A stretch of 64,000 nucleotides of DNA from Euwallacea fornicatus (lineage: Eukaryota > Arthropoda > Insecta > Coleoptera > Curculionidae): the NCBI RefSeq assembly GCF_040115645.1, contig NC_089543.1:5518001-5582000 (forward strand), given 5' to 3'. Within the stretch, counting starts at the first letter, position 1. Each line of letters starts with the position of its first letter. The notes under the pieces are model-generated. The model saw only the letters and a program-made list of their open reading frames with translations, was not told the DNA's origin and did no database searches. Shown here one piece after another: positions 48,560 to 62,500 of the stretch. The position numbers were made by a program, and so were the translations under genes.

Positions 48560-48650
48560 TGGGGCCCCTAGGGATTTTTGCACGTGTTCCAAGTCTACGC
48601 TCTGCATGTGCGATATCGGACTTCGTCAGGCGCATTACGAGGAACACTAA

Positions 48651-51600
48651 CGACTGGTAATACTAGCCTTGACTGCGAACTCTTTAAAATCACAATTTGA
48701 AGCCGACTGAAAGCAATAAGGCGAATAAAAATTCTGTAAAACGATCGAGCCTTTGGAATTGAAGAAGCTAATCCAATTCCAACCAAAGCTTTTATTGAGG
48801 TTTATACCCCCACTTACTCGGTCCATTTTCTTGTAATACGATTTAATGTGCTAGTACAAACAGGTCATTTGCAGCTAACGGGGCTCGAGAAACTTTGTCA
48901 CTCCGAAGCGTTGAAATACGTAAAAAGACGTTGTTTCGCTATCGGATCTTACCACATCGTAGATTATTTTGAAGAAAATCTAGATCCAGAGAAAACGTCG
49001 GTCCAGAAGATGCTTCTGCCGCGGCGAGAGGGACACATTAGTCGCTCTTTTGTGATTTCGTGAAAAATTGTCTTAGCTGGCTGACGCTCATTTCGCCTAA
49101 TGCGATTCAACTGTTAAGGCTTGAAACCCCCGAAGCATAAGAACAATGAGTGATTTTTCGCCGTAATTTCTAAAAATTTGGAGCAATTAATAATCTCAAT
49201 ACGTCAGCAGATATTGCTTCGAGAGCAACGACCCCAGTCCCGATTAAACTCCTAACAAGTTGCTACTTGTCATCCTAGCGATGCGCAAAAAAGTTTCCTA
49301 AAACTGTAAACGTTTCTCACAAGTTTAACACGAAAAGAACGAGCTTTAGAAACACAATAATGCATATTTTGCTGGATTTAGGCCAGTAAATTACCTGCCA
49401 TCAAGTTAGGTTAAACAACACTAACTGTCCAGAAGAAAAATTGCTCAGCGGTTATATAAGGGTGGTGGCTTAATAGCAAATTAGGCTCACAGCACCACGT
49501 TTTTGCTGACATGTTCCTGCTCGTGCGGTTTTGCAGGATAGACCTCTCGTATATTGCCTGCGAAATTAAGGGTCAACAAAGAAATGTGACTTTCTCAACG
49601 GCCGATGGTTTAGGTTTAAGACCACAATTCGCTCTAGCTGCCCAAAAAGTGTTTTATTGTTCAAACGTCAACTTTTTTCTACTTCTTGTAGGGACTCATA
49701 AGACGTTCCGTCACGTAAAATACTCCAGCGTTTCTTATACCTTAAATTCGGTTCGTTCAAACTTGCCATGATGTAAATGGCGTATCCTCTTTCAGCTCGA
49801 GATCAGGCCAAATTACCAGAATATTTCCTCATCATTTCTAATGCGGAAATATAGTAGGAGAAGTTGGAAGTCGAAGGCTATTGCGTTAAAAAGGACAGGA
49901 TAAGGCCGGGTATTTACTTAGGTATCAGAGTAATAGGGTGCGAGTTAGTGAAGATTTATTTGTAATTTATTGATTGTAATAGCAGCTAACAAAGGAAAAG
50001 GTGTATGCTCAGGTTTCCTCTTGAGATTTTGTAGTGCAGTGGAGGTTACGCAAATATATTGAGCGGTCCTCGCATAGTCCCATATATTCTCCTTGAAGCT
50101 CGAAAACACTTGGAAACACACTTATGGCCGGGGATTTTTTTTTTAGTTCGTTTATTACGTGCAGAGACTGCTGAGTGCTTTAATCGCCTAAAATCGGCAT
50201 CTGTGCAGGAACTACTGGGTTAGATGAGAATAATTGGACTCCCTGCAGCACATGCAGCCTACGTCCCGGGACGAACCGGCGAACGAATGCATGTTTAAAT
50301 ATTCACTTATTGTTTATTTTATTATTTAGTTTGTTAAGCTTAACTCATCTAGAAAATTGCGGAATCGCTCTATTTGGCGTCCCAATTGCATAAAACAATC
50401 TTATAACCCAATTTGCGTTAGTTGCGATGCAGTTTCTGTTCAGACTAGTTCGGGTAGTTTCCAGATAGTGAGGGCACATTTCGATTAGGGAACATCAAAG
50501 ACTGAAAATCGGGATTTGTGAAGGGTAATTGTAACCGCACATAGGTGTTGCTGTAATGCAATCTATTGCTTTACGAAGAGAATATAAATCGAGCGGGAGT
50601 TTCAATTTAAAGTCAAACCATCAAGATCAACACGGCAACTTTCCCAACTTTTCCCCATGTTAAATTTAGTTAGAGTTCTAAACCCTAATACATGTTCGGG
50701 TTTAAAAAACAGCAAACCACACATCGAGGTCATGACTAAATTATACAGAGACACAACAGTTTTAATAATTTAAATTATGTATGGCTTATTTGACTTTCGT
50801 GGAAAGTTCTAATTGTTACGGACGTGGACGCAGAACTACGTAGAATAGTTTTTGTAATAGTCGACTAATTTGACCCGCAAAGATCTCTAATTTCCACAAT
50901 TAAATTATCCATTTATTCCAAAAGCCAGGCACTCAAGTTTTAGAGCGCCTATCGGTCCATAAACAAAAGAGCTAAATTGTGGCTCAGATAAAGCGAATGT
51001 ATTTATTAAACTGAACAAATGTGAATTTTGATTTCGGAAGTGTTGCAGTGATTTCAGCAACGAATGTGAGCTTGTCAGAACATAATCAATAACAGACCAC
51101 TTTCGGTAAGTTACGTCCTCGTTTATACAATTTAATTATAATTACAAATCACTATTTTAGGCCGGAAATAATTTGAATTTAATTACGAAAGTTGGACATC
51201 AGCAAAGGGCGTTTCATTCGACATCTGCTTTTTGCCGGTTGAATTTGTAATAAAATTACTCAGTTCGTTACTTTACATTTTAAAATACTAGCGGCTGTAC
51301 GCAATGGAATTCTTCACGGCTTTGGTCAATTAGAGATATAGCTGGGGCAGGGTAAGTTAAATTAGATTACTGAGCTGGCACCTAAATTACACTAGAGGTA
51401 ATTACCGAAAGTTTCAATTCTGAATGCCTTTTTGAGATTTCTCTATTAAGCACTACCAATTTACGTTTATTAATCGGGGAAGAAGATTTAAGGCTTTAAC
51501 GAGTTGCCTTTGTAACTCAGAAAATTTATCGATTTTAGGTAAAAACGTAAGCAAATTTTATTACCGTAAACTTCGCGGAATAACCGAAACGGCATTGAAA

Positions 51601-53765
51601 AATCTGTTATTGTTTGAACTTTGAAATGAAGGAAGAAACAAACGGTTTGTCAAGCAAAACGTATTTCTTCGGATAACTCGGTTAGTGAACTATCCCAGAG
51701 TTTTATCATATAGAGATTTATCACTCTTGATGTCTCTCGGTGCTATACAACAAATCTCCGATTTTTACGTAACATGAAATTTCTTGCGCAAATGCCGTGC
51801 GTTCAAAATTCGCTCCTTTCTCCGCAACTCAGTGATTAATGGCCGGTTCCTCTGCCTCAGTTCTAGAAATTATTAAATTGCCATATCCTTATCCACCGAA
51901 ATGCCAATGATAACAAACCCAGTTCAAAGTCGAGCAGCCAAAACGAACCGTGAATAAAGCTTGTGATCATTAAATTTCATAAAAACATACAAGGTGGTTC
52001 AGAAAACGATGGTTTCCCTTGCGTTAAAGTCCCCCCGAGAGGAATTCCAGCAACCCCAATGATTAGCACGGGATGTTATCCTTCTTGATAAGCGTTCCGC
52101 GATGCATGAGTGAATTCATTTTCATCTTAGCAAACGCCTTCATTTTATGAATTTAATTAAAATTTTTGCCTCCGTTTTCCACAAGCCCCAGAAGAAGAAG
52201 TATTGAGGGGCTGATGACGGTTCTAGACTATCCAAACCCTTGCCGACGGGCAAGTTTGTGCACGTGGCCAAACATGACCTTATGCCTACCCTGGCAGCTC
52301 AGTTTGCGTATTTATTGAGCAAACTTCGAATAATTGCAATTTCCTTACATCGAGGAATAAATAGAGGAAAAGATATAGAGAAATGGAATGAGAGAGGCTA
52401 AAACCAAACGTTTTTGAAACGTTTTAATCTGAGCAATTAGTTCACCTTTGAAATGATATACACGCAAAAGTGGCAACAATTACAAGCTGAGACTCGCTAA
52501 ATAATAGTGACGGTGTGTCATATTTCTGGAATTAGAGACCTTTTTACAACTCCATTTTCTCCGGTCCAATTTCAAAACTTTTTGCATACGTATGTCTGTT
52601 TTCTAATGGAGAGATATGAATTTTAATTGTCGACCCAAAAGTGATGACAAAAATGTGAAAGCTAGTCTAACCGGTTTTGCAGACATCACAAACGTCCTTA
52701 CCACGAGAATAATTCTCCTCTCATTCTCCTTTTTCATTTTGTTCTAACTTGTTAGAGTACCTAAATAGAACAAGCATTTAGGGAAGCTTAAAACGAAGAT
52801 TCAAGATTAAGGCGCAATGAAATTCCTGGAAAACATTTTATTATGAAGGCGTCCCTCAACGTAGATCATCCGCCCTGGAGAAAGTAACTTGCCAACGCAT
52901 TTTAGTAATTACTTAAGAGTTGATATAACCAAAACAAAACTCTTGAAGAGGAGAATCTTTAATGAGGCACATTTTTCTAAAACCAACATCGGGGAAAAGT
53001 TTGTCGTCAGAAATTTAAAAACACATAATCCTCATAATTTGATTTACTCTTCCGTAAACTGGAACTAATTTCCAGGAACATTTTTAAAGTTCCCGATGGC
53101 TTGTTTGCACCGAACTCCTTTGCTTTTGTTTCTGTTTCTTAAACTTTGAGAGGGAAGTTTTGCTTCCTGATTAGAATATATAAGAGGTTTTGCTACTTTC
53201 TTATTTGTAAGAATAGATATGTCTCCGAATAGACTTTCATAACTGCATATAATATGACTCTCATTTCCTTAATTGCCTCCCCACTTTTAAGCAACAATAA
53301 AGCAACGCGCCGAATCTCCCGAAAAATTATGGAATTTTAGGTAAACAAATCCGTCGAGCAAACATGGACCCTAATATCCGACGATTTCCTACTGATGTCC
53401 AATGTGAATAATTTGCGTTTTCAAATATACATTTGCAATTGTAATTAAATTATATTCCTGTCTACTTGAATTCAATCCAGCTTAATTCTGATTAAATTCC
53501 CTTATTTTGGGCTAAAGCGGGATCAAGTATTCGAATGGTGTTTATTAGACAAGGCCCGGTTTTGAATTTGAATTTTAATAATCTGACATAACTTGCCGGG
53601 ACGCTGATATCAACAGCGATTTTACATAGTAGTAGATGTAAAGTAGGGCGGTAAGATTAACGTGCTACTGGGACACACGTTAAAGGGGCGGTGTGGGAAA
53701 TACCAAGAACGCGAGGAATACGGTCCTGGTTAAAAAAATAAGGTTGCCGTGCCAATTATGTATGT
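48651..53765. other. Unassigned DNA
   Basis: No gene is recognised. Open frames are scarce and short (86 codons at most), and 50-53.7 kb is almost free of them. A lone transposon-like end (TACAAGGTGGTTCAGAAAAC near 51989) has no partner. Consensus donor GTAAGT sites at 51106 and 51350 follow no open frame. Confidence 0.5.
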
Positions 53766-53769
53766 CGTT

Positions 53770-53990
53770 TTAGCGCGGCTGATTGGCGTTAGATTAGAGC
53801 GCGAACGGCGCGCCGGCGCCCACGCACACGCGCGCACTTAGACATGCACGATGTTCCCCTTTCGCTGCAGTGTCGCGTAAATAGGAATTTTCAGAAAACT
53901 GCAAAGAACCTAGCGGCAAATCGTCACCCATCCCGTCGTGGTTAGTTCAGCTAAGCGTAGTAAATTAGCGGAATTTTACCGGGCTTTATC
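53770..53990. promoter_or_regulatory. CpG-rich patch, possible promoter region
   Basis: About 220 bases contain dense CpG, including GGCGCGCCGGCGCC near 53808 and CACGCACACGCGCGC just after. This is very different from the AT-rich surroundings. In invertebrate genomes such patches often mark promoters or first exons. TTCGCTGCAGTGTCG near 53859 includes an initiator-like CAGT, but no TATA box, downstream element or coding exon supports a transcription start. A GC-rich repeat is the alternative. Confidence 0.3.
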
Positions 53991-56900
53991 AGCAATTCGA
54001 CCGCACCATGCAGCTTCACGTGATACCATTAGGGCAATAGCTATCGAACCACCTAGCCAAATATAAACGGTAAATGCACACCCAACAACTTCAAATTCAA
54101 TTTTCGAATGCTCCATAATCGCAATGTGCTCAACCTATGTGAACTTTATATTATACACCATTGAAAGTAATTCAGTATTTCCGATGAGTTAAACCCTGAC
54201 TATTAGAAAACCAAACATTCAATTTCCAGTGGTAAATTATTACATAACCACGATTCAAATCGGGAAGATTCGATAGTTCAATGTTCTCGATATCTACGTT
54301 GACTGATGGTTACACGAACAGTTTTGGATTAAAATTGAGGTAGTGGCATATTCATTTGAATAGGATCATCAATCAGAGTACCACATTCGTCCTGAATTAG
54401 GTTCTCTTCTCTCTTAGTATTAAATTTGCCCTTTCGTGTTCGTAGCAGAACTATGTTTGGAATCCGTACGTGCATATTTTAGTTATAGAGATGCCTCAAC
54501 CTACCCAAGCGAAAAAGAACCCAAATGCAAATCACGAAATGTATGCGGGTGTATGGTCTTGAATATTTTAACTTGATTGCTCAGCAAGGAGTGGGGTAAA
54601 TATCTTATGTACACACAAGAATGTAAGTTCGTTTTCAACACTTAAGGGTTTAGATACTTACATTTCGGCTAAATTACGAGAAGCGCGGATCTGAATATTT
54701 TATTAAAAGTCGATAAATTGCGCCGGATAATTTCGGACAATAATACACCGTGAAAAAAGGAGACATTTCCCTTCTCTACGGCTACTCCAGATCTAAAACA
54801 GTGTCTTAAAACATCAACTTTTTACGAAAAGTTAATTTATCACAGAGACGTAGAAAACAATCAAAAATAAATGGTCTGAAAATGAAATGTGACCCATATC
54901 CTCGTAATTTTTTTGCGAGAGTGGAATTATATATTTGTATAAAGCGATGTTGTAACGTTCTTCTCTACTGATCCTGTGCGACAAAACGCAAATGGAAGTT
55001 ATATTGTAGTTAGATGACTTTGGGGCTGTTTGATACATCGTTTTAATCATCAAAAAGGGGATTGATACAATTCAACAAAAAAGGGTTGCATTGTGAGAAA
55101 TGACGAAACAGTCAATATGGCTTTGGGCGATTTAAGGCGTTTCTGGAAAGTTCAGCCCACTCCTGGCCGCAAAGATATTACAAAATAACGTAAGTTTTAA
55201 GCCTAGGTCTATACACTCATCTAGGATATTATTTCGCCATTTCAAGGAAATAAGCCATTTTACGTCGGAAAGTTGAATTAGAAATTTTCCAAAGTCTTTA
55301 TCCCCTCAAATCCCATCAGTTTCCTTGAAAGAAAACAACGGAAATTAATATTCTCCTCATCTCCATATTGATGTATCTGTTTGGGGGGGAAAAGTTCGTC
55401 AACTCTAATTAAAGCTTTTAGACAAAGGTTGAGGCAGGGAGCTTTCCGCGTTGGTTTTGGGTCATTTAAGCAAATAGATTACCCACATATTTTCTAAGCT
55501 CAACAAAATAAAATACACGTTTTCTATCAAAGGGGAGTCAACACGGACAATGCATCTCTGAAAATTTATGAGAGCTTTGGCGGCTATATTGTTCGAAAGT
55601 TTCATTTATGTAGGGTCTTGTAAGGACAAAATAAAAGTGCAATGTGCAATTTAATATAAAAAGGAACATTAGGAGCTTCGAAGTTGCGCGATTGTTGTTT
55701 CAATAAATTGTCATTTCATTAGGTGGAACAATTATCGGATCATCGCGCGTCCTTTAATTCAAACACTGGTGGGCCCATCTTCGGGAAAAGGAATTAGTTG
55801 AAACGTTAAAATAAGAACTCTAAAAAAAGAAATTACAAAGCAGGATAAATCAACTACGAAAAAAAATCAAAATTAACCCACTACCCACCTTATTGCAAAT
55901 TTTTTGGAAAGTTCTCTGCCAGGGAGATGAGCCCCCTAAATTATGAATTCCAAAGCAGCGTTTAACTTAAAAATTCATTTTGGATTTTTGTGCGGATCGA
56001 TTTGATTGTAGATAGGTTGTACGTCCCTAGATAACGATGTTAGATTGACCCTAGACATCCACATGTAACGTTGGGTCCGCCATAACGACACCAGGAATTT
56101 CAGACTCCCGAAAGAGATTAGGTTAGTTTAGGACAATTCACTGCAGTGTATTCAAAATTATTTATTCAATACAATTAGGACAGAGAAATGTCAAAGGCAT
56201 AGGAGAACCTACTAAATACCCCAATTCGATTAAATTCAAGCTCTTGTTTCACCATCCTGTGTGAACGCAAATCAATACGGCTACAACTTACCAAACCATA
56301 TGCCTACAGGGCCCATTGGTTGAATTGGCATTACTGTGGGCATATATGTTATTCAAACATATAGGCATGCGCAGTAGGAAAGGTAATTTAAACCTGTTGA
56401 GGAAATTTAACGTTCGCAAAGGTCACGTTCCAAGTATGGGACATTTTTAAAATTTGACGAAATAATTCCCTAACCGAACAGTAATAAATTTAATTTATTT
56501 CACGGTTAAATTAATAATACGAAAGCAAAATTAATACTAAAATTAAACCCCGATAAACTGCGAAAAACTAAACTATTGAATTTACACAGAATAAAATAAA
56601 TTAAACTTCCAACATCCTGCGATCCTGCGAATAACATAATTAATTTTTCCAGCACCCGAAATTATAGCGTGATGCAGTTTATGGGCTGTGAATATAAATC
56701 GCCATTTATAGATGTGAATTTAATTTTTACTCTAAATGTTACTGTATTTTACTTATCCGCAGGAATACCCAGGAATTACGGTGGCGTCCCCATTTTCATT
56801 ATTAACGAGGTAATTGGTTCTCGTCAGTACAGCCATCTTCAGAGTTGGGAAAACGTCGAAGATTCGACGTACATTTAGGTCAGAAGTAAGATCTAAAATT

Positions 56901-59086
56901 ACGGCCGAAGGGCATGAATGGAAAAATTGAAATACCGAAAGTAATTGCTCATCGAAAATTACTAAATTGAGAATCATGGTAAACGCAACGGGCGAAACAC
57001 TACATGACGTAACCGTACTATGACGAATCGTGGCGTGAAGCGTTGGTTTTTCGGTTTGAGCGTTGGTGGCTTAACACTTAAAAATACAAGAAAATGGCAT
57101 GGCCGAAAACACTATTAATCACGTCAATGCGTATTTCAACATTGTCGAATTACCAAAAGCTACATGAAATTGACTAATTCAAAACTGACCTGTTTCCGAA
57201 TCGAGTAACGTTCTCACTATATAGATTAAAATAATTCATTTATGGATGTGTAAATCCGAATAGACAGGTGCGATGTTGGAAAATAATAATTTTTGGGCGC
57301 AAAAAGCGTGTATGCGATTATTCGTTTATGGTTTACACGAAAATATTGTCAATTCTGGTGTAACTAACGAGCAAATGTTTGGTTTCGCTCGCAAAAAGGA
57401 AACAACGTTTGCTTGGACTGAAATGAAAATTTAATCAAAGTTAAAAATCGCAGCACGAGAAATGGCCCAGAGGACGTACACAGAGCTTAGATTGTGTCCA
57501 TGCAATGAGCTTGGTCTAAAGTCCTTTATTACAGCTCCTCCTGCAAAGTGTTTTACTAAGGGATAATTTAGAGAAAACTATATTCTCAAGCTAAGCAGCT
57601 AATGACTTTCTTGAATAAAACTGAACCTTTCAGAATAAATAATTTAATCTCCTTAGATGCTTTCATTAAGAACTTCAAGACAAAAGCATGGAACTTGCTA
57701 TATTTTTAATGAAGCCTGATTTTTTTCCAGGCAGTGTGTAATTTGCGGCTTCGCCCTTAAATGGTTTACTTTGGGTCAATAACGAAATTATAGGTTTACT
57801 CTTAGGTCTCAAGCCTAACTTCGGCTTCATACATACTTAAAGGAACAACTTTAACAAATGGAATTATTGCAACTCTCGCAAACGGTATCAGACTAACAAA
57901 ATTAAACAACTGTGGAATTCTCTTATGAGCAAGGTGTTAATGGAATTTTAATGGATTCGCATCCCAAGTTAGAGCTGAATTAGTAATCCCTTGCATTGCA
58001 TTTATCGTAACTTCGCCAGCATTCCTCCCACAGGCTGGAATAGAGATTCATTTAAGCAATCTTAAGTTCCATCCCACTATTGACGTGTTTAGCATTTTCA
58101 GTTTAACGTCAAATTTAGCCCTACGTGCTTCAGTCTACTGGGATTATTTGAAGCCATGTTAACTGCCACCCACTTCGAATATCATTTTCAAGTGCAATTA
58201 ATTTCCTGGATTGTTCTCGGGGAATATACCGTGAATGCTAGTTTTCTGTAAGTGAGAACACTTGATACGTTTATGCAAATAACCCCGAGGAAAAGTAATA
58301 GCAAAGGAATTTAGGCATTGCTGAGTGCACTGTAAATGCAGTAGGGCGAAGATATTATTCCTGGAGCATTCTTCCCTGCTTTAGCAGTTCTAAAATTCCT
58401 GGATGCGTTTTCAGGTTTGGCTTCCTCACGAATTTGATCTCGAAATTATATTCCTTTAACCGAAATTTGCTGTATCTGACAATTGACGCTGAAATCCAGC
58501 TGCAAGCGCTGGAAATGTAGTGTGATTCAGTCATTGATGCGTTGATTCACTGTTTAACTTATCTATCTGCCTAGCTCAGTGCCATACGTTGACTTTACAA
58601 GAGAAGCACTGAATAAATGCTAATTGGGAGTGTATTATTATTTAGCACAAATCTGCAAACTAAAACCGTTTATAAAGACCCCTAAAAAGCCAATATCCAT
58701 AAAAACGTCTAAAATTTCGGGCATTTTATTCCACAGTGTCTAGCAGCAAAGTTATGTGTACATGGAAAGCAAAGATCGTTATTAAGAATAACGTAGTTTT
58801 TAGCAGGGAAAATAAGTTGAACTTTTTTCATTAAAAATTTCATTTCGTATTTGTTTATTTGTCTGCTTCTAGGGACAGATCATTCCTCACAAGAATTGGT
58901 TTTTCCTCAGCTTGCCTCCGTTCGTTCCATTTCCTTTCTCTCTGTGATTTCGCCGTTTTCTTTTCCTTATATCAATATATATTTTTTTAAACTTCTATAG
59001 GAATAGCAACAAATCGCAACCATTTAAGTTGCCCTTCCTAACGAGGGTTGTGGATCAATGCCGGTAATTGCCCAAAACAGCTGAGG
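53991..59086. other. Unassigned DNA
   Basis: No gene is recognised. A strong acceptor-like tract TTTTTTTCCAG ends at 57730, followed by a 16-codon frame (QCVICGFALKWFTLGQ) without a partner. On the minus strand a donor GTAAGT at 56290-56285 follows a short open frame starting MPTVMPIQPMG. Neither is enough to call an exon. Confidence 0.45.
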
Positions 59087-59572
59087 TGTAGAGTATCCTT
59101 TTCGCTGCTATGCATACGGAGTTTTAGTGAGTGCAAGCGAAAGGCAATTAGGCGATTGACGAGTGTGACGGAGACGCACTGTCGTCGTCTACTTGCACGC
59201 AGTACGTCTCAATCCGATCACCGACCATATCACAAAAGGGGTCGGTTTTACAATTGTGCGTTCTAAAAATACGTTTTTATCGTGACGTTTGTAGAGATAA
59301 CGCTACATTAAAATTTATTATAGAATTTTCTCTCGAAGAAAGCATTCAAATTTGCATGTACGAGCGTGATTTGCGACCTCCAAAATCACATAGAACTACA
59401 TCCCTCCTTGTATTGAGGCGTACTGCTTGCGAATCAACGAGATTAGCCGATCGTTGACAACGGAAGGAGAAACAGCGATCTGTCTCTCTCGCACTTTTGA
59501 ATTGCCTAATTGCATTTTGCTTACACTCGCGAAAACTCCATATGTATGGTAGCGAAAAAGGTACTGTGTAGG
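59087..59572. repeat. Imperfect inverted repeat, possible fold-back element
   Basis: About 80 bases at 59087-59165 are the reverse complement of 59492-59572 at most positions; shared blocks include GGAGTTTT-GTGAGTG-AAGC and GCAATTAGGC-ATT. Because of this, frames on opposite strands in the two arms give related peptides (CIRSFSECKRKAIRRLTS and YIWSFRECKQNAIRQFKS). No clear tips or target duplications are seen. An old fold-back MITE is likely; an inverted duplication of a short sequence is the alternative. Confidence 0.55.
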
Positions 59573-59580
59573 ACAACAAC

Positions 59581-62500
59581 GTCCTTACGTCGATCCTTGA
59601 ATTTCATGTCCTCGGTTATGTTATACATATGAGGTGTGTATTTATTTATGATAATATCAGACACGTTAACTCTTCGTCTATGCTAAAAAAAGGAATCCTG
59701 GAAGTGACATGGAACAATCTTAGTGATGTGTAGCAGACTGAATATTAAATCAAAGCAATTTCACCAAAAAATACTCCTGATTTAGATACGATCTGCTGAG
59801 ATTTTAATACAATTTTCATATCAAATTACTATGTAAAATTTGTCGTATCTGCTAGGCATCCTTTAGAGTTCAAACCTAGATATTGAGGCTCAATAGTAAG
59901 CACTCAAAATTATTCTGCCGATTCTGAATACTGGAATATTTTAGGATAATCCCGACCTGACTTTCAAGTAGCACACTTTGCGGGCTGAAGTTCTTAAACG
60001 CATCTAAGTTCATAGTTATCATTCAAATTCAGGCCCCGGGGAGTCATATGCTCTTATTAGTTTCAAACTTTAATCATTTTCAATGCAGAACGCGATAAGT
60101 AGCATCTAATTTTGCACCTTTAATCTATGGGAATATACTTCGAGTTTATGGAAATAAAATACGGTTTTGGTTAAAAAAAAATGGGTTTTTTTTTCATGCC
60201 GAGGGTTTACTCCTCAATCTTGATTTACTGGCACAGTTTAACGGCGAAAGGAGATGCTCAGAAATGAAGTGTCTGGACTATTACGCAGATTATAAAGACC
60301 AAGCCAACGGTAGTTTCTATTCTTTGCATAAAATAATTCTCGTTTATCCTTGGAACAACAAAACAAGCTTTCGAGATAAGGGAACTAATATACTTGACGT
60401 CTATCCTTTCAACAAAGCTCTAACGAAACGCGAAATCTCAAGCAAGTTTTTATTGAAATAATATTTTCGTACGATTGCCCATAAAAGTCAATGCGGACTC
60501 TGCTGTTGTTCTTTTGGTATACTTCGGTCATCATAATAAAAATAACCAGGTTATAAAATTGTACATTTCCACGGACAAACTGTATTACGCCGCCATTTCT
60601 ATAGCTTTACTTCGGAGAAAATAAATTTTGGACTTTGTTTTATTAAACTGCTTTCTTGACAACATAAGAAATCGGGATTTATGGATTTAGCCCGGGTCAA
60701 CCTCAGGGCAATTCTTTAATACTACTGCCATTATTGCTAAATGTCGCGTTGTTTGGCCAAATCGCTTCTTCTCGTTTGGTTTGGGACTGCGATACATGAT
60801 TTACATTTTATAGTATGAATCGAAGTTTCTACTCAACCGTAGAAAATGACTTCCATGAAGTAAAAGTCCATATAACTAGTATTAGGCAAAACGTTAACGA
60901 TAATATAATGCCGCTGCAGTTTACAGCATATAATATACTGCTACAAGTCTAACAGTAATAACGCTCTAGCAGCTGTTTCTGAGCGATATTAGTTCAAACC
61001 TACTTTTAGCTTTCTCTATTATCTTTTATAAACATTCGATAAAATGCAGACGAAATTCTAGGGGATAACCCAAAAACTCTAGAAATATCCGGAATTTTTA
61101 CCAACAGCTTTACTCTGTTGTAACTACCGTTAGCCACAAAGAATTAGCAACTATGAAGCAAACGATTTACCTTCAAAATTTAAATAAAAACTCGGCTACA
61201 GAACTAGTTAATAAATACTAATTTTCTAAATAATCTCACCCAAGGCAGAACATTCTTGATCATTCTAGCACGTACTAGAGACGACAAGAGGACTATTGTC
61301 CAGTGACGGCTCGTTATAGATGCATACTGTGATCCTCTTAATTATTGAATATTACCTCAAGATGAAACTTCTTTATCACTGACATAAATTTATCCCTTAA
61401 GATCCCCCTGGAAGGGGAATTTCATGGCACTCAACCGCCAGACTGAGCAACATAAATCACTAGGGTTCCACCTGCATTCTTAAATAATAATCTTAACGAA
61501 ATTCCCTCGCGATAAACAAAATTATGCAAAAACATCCTTCAGGGTCCTACAGTTATTTTTAACAACACTGCTTTGCTTCCCCGGTTTTTATCGGGTTTAA
61601 AGCAACCTGAATGCGTGCCAAAGCAAGATTAGGGATTTAGAAGGAGAGATAAGGGAATAAAATGATTAATATCGCTTCAACTGGTACTAGCGCAGATTGA
61701 TCGCCGTGCTGAAAAACCGTAGATCAAATAACAGTGCGAACATCGATGAAATCTTCCTGCAAATCCTTAACATTTCATGCTCGCGAAAGTGTCAGTGGTC
61801 TCAAGGCTTTCATATTTGACTGGGGAAATATTTGAAAATTGACAAGAATAGATCTTTGAACGCCTCTAACTTATGATGGTATTAAAGACATAAAACTGTG
61901 AAAATACATACACACAAGTCGTTCAAGGAAAGTGATTATCCACGCGTGATGATTTCAAGTTAGATCATGTTAATGCGGGTTCCTCAAAGCAATGCCTAGC
62001 GGTAGTTCCAGGGAAACAAGAGGGGAGGTTTTTAATGGATAGGCGTCCCCTCAGGAATGAAACCTACATGACACGGCTGCCAGAACAACAGGCCAGGTAC
62101 CCATGTAGGTTTTCCCCCTCTGCAAGAAAAATGGTTAGATCGAGTTAGTACAGATTTGGTAACCTAAACATAAAAATCTGCACATTTTCATCGTGGACGT
62201 CTGGTGAATTCAGCTGGGTCGATACCGCATTGAGATCTATAAATGTATTTCTCTAGTCGAGTATGATGGCTGCACACCATGTCATTGATGATGTCAAATC
62301 ATGCCAGATTAATTGAATTTCTGTTAGTCCCGCCTTTTCCAGTTTTCATTAACGAAAGGTCGGATAAAAACATCGATGTCATGCCCAAAAAAAATACCTT
62401 GAGATGCTGAGAAACGCCGAGGCCATCACTTCCGAATTCTGGGCAATTTGGTATTATTTAGGGTAATATATGTCACAACCAATAACAGGGAATGGTTATT

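Larger units (their letters stand above)
47113..48650 (+). pseudogene. Possible CAP-like C-terminal exon split by a mariner
   Basis: The 170 bases before the mariner (47113-47280) are richer in G+C than the flanks and open in one frame. That frame ends WYYAEKQCPINKVNYFTIGI then LGKN. If the mariner and its target duplication are removed, it continues GAPRDFCTCSKSTLCMCDIG and closes at TAA 48648-48650. In a neighbouring frame just upstream lies YQIVRWNGPSLGCGIM. Together, QIVW-like, GCG-YY, then about 20 residues, N-Y-G-P-like and a Cys-rich tail recall the end of CAP/antigen-5-like secreted proteins (HYTQ-VW, GCG, CNYGP). That needs one frameshift near 47215 and is uncertain. An acceptor-like TTGGTTAG ends at 47114. 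It could be a pseudogene exon, or an exon disrupted in this haplotype. Confidence 0.35.

Noticed and set aside
51989..52010. Transposon-like terminus TACAAGGTGGTTCAG
   Set aside because: No inverted partner found.
56280..56345. Minus-strand start-exon candidate MPTVMPIQPMG with GTAAGT donor
   Set aside because: Eighteen codons with a stop just upstream, no promoter signal and no recognised protein.
57712..57781. Acceptor-like TTTTTTTCCAG with a C-x2-C peptide
   Set aside because: Only 16 codons, no donor and no partner; the Cys pair alone is not a zinc-binding domain.
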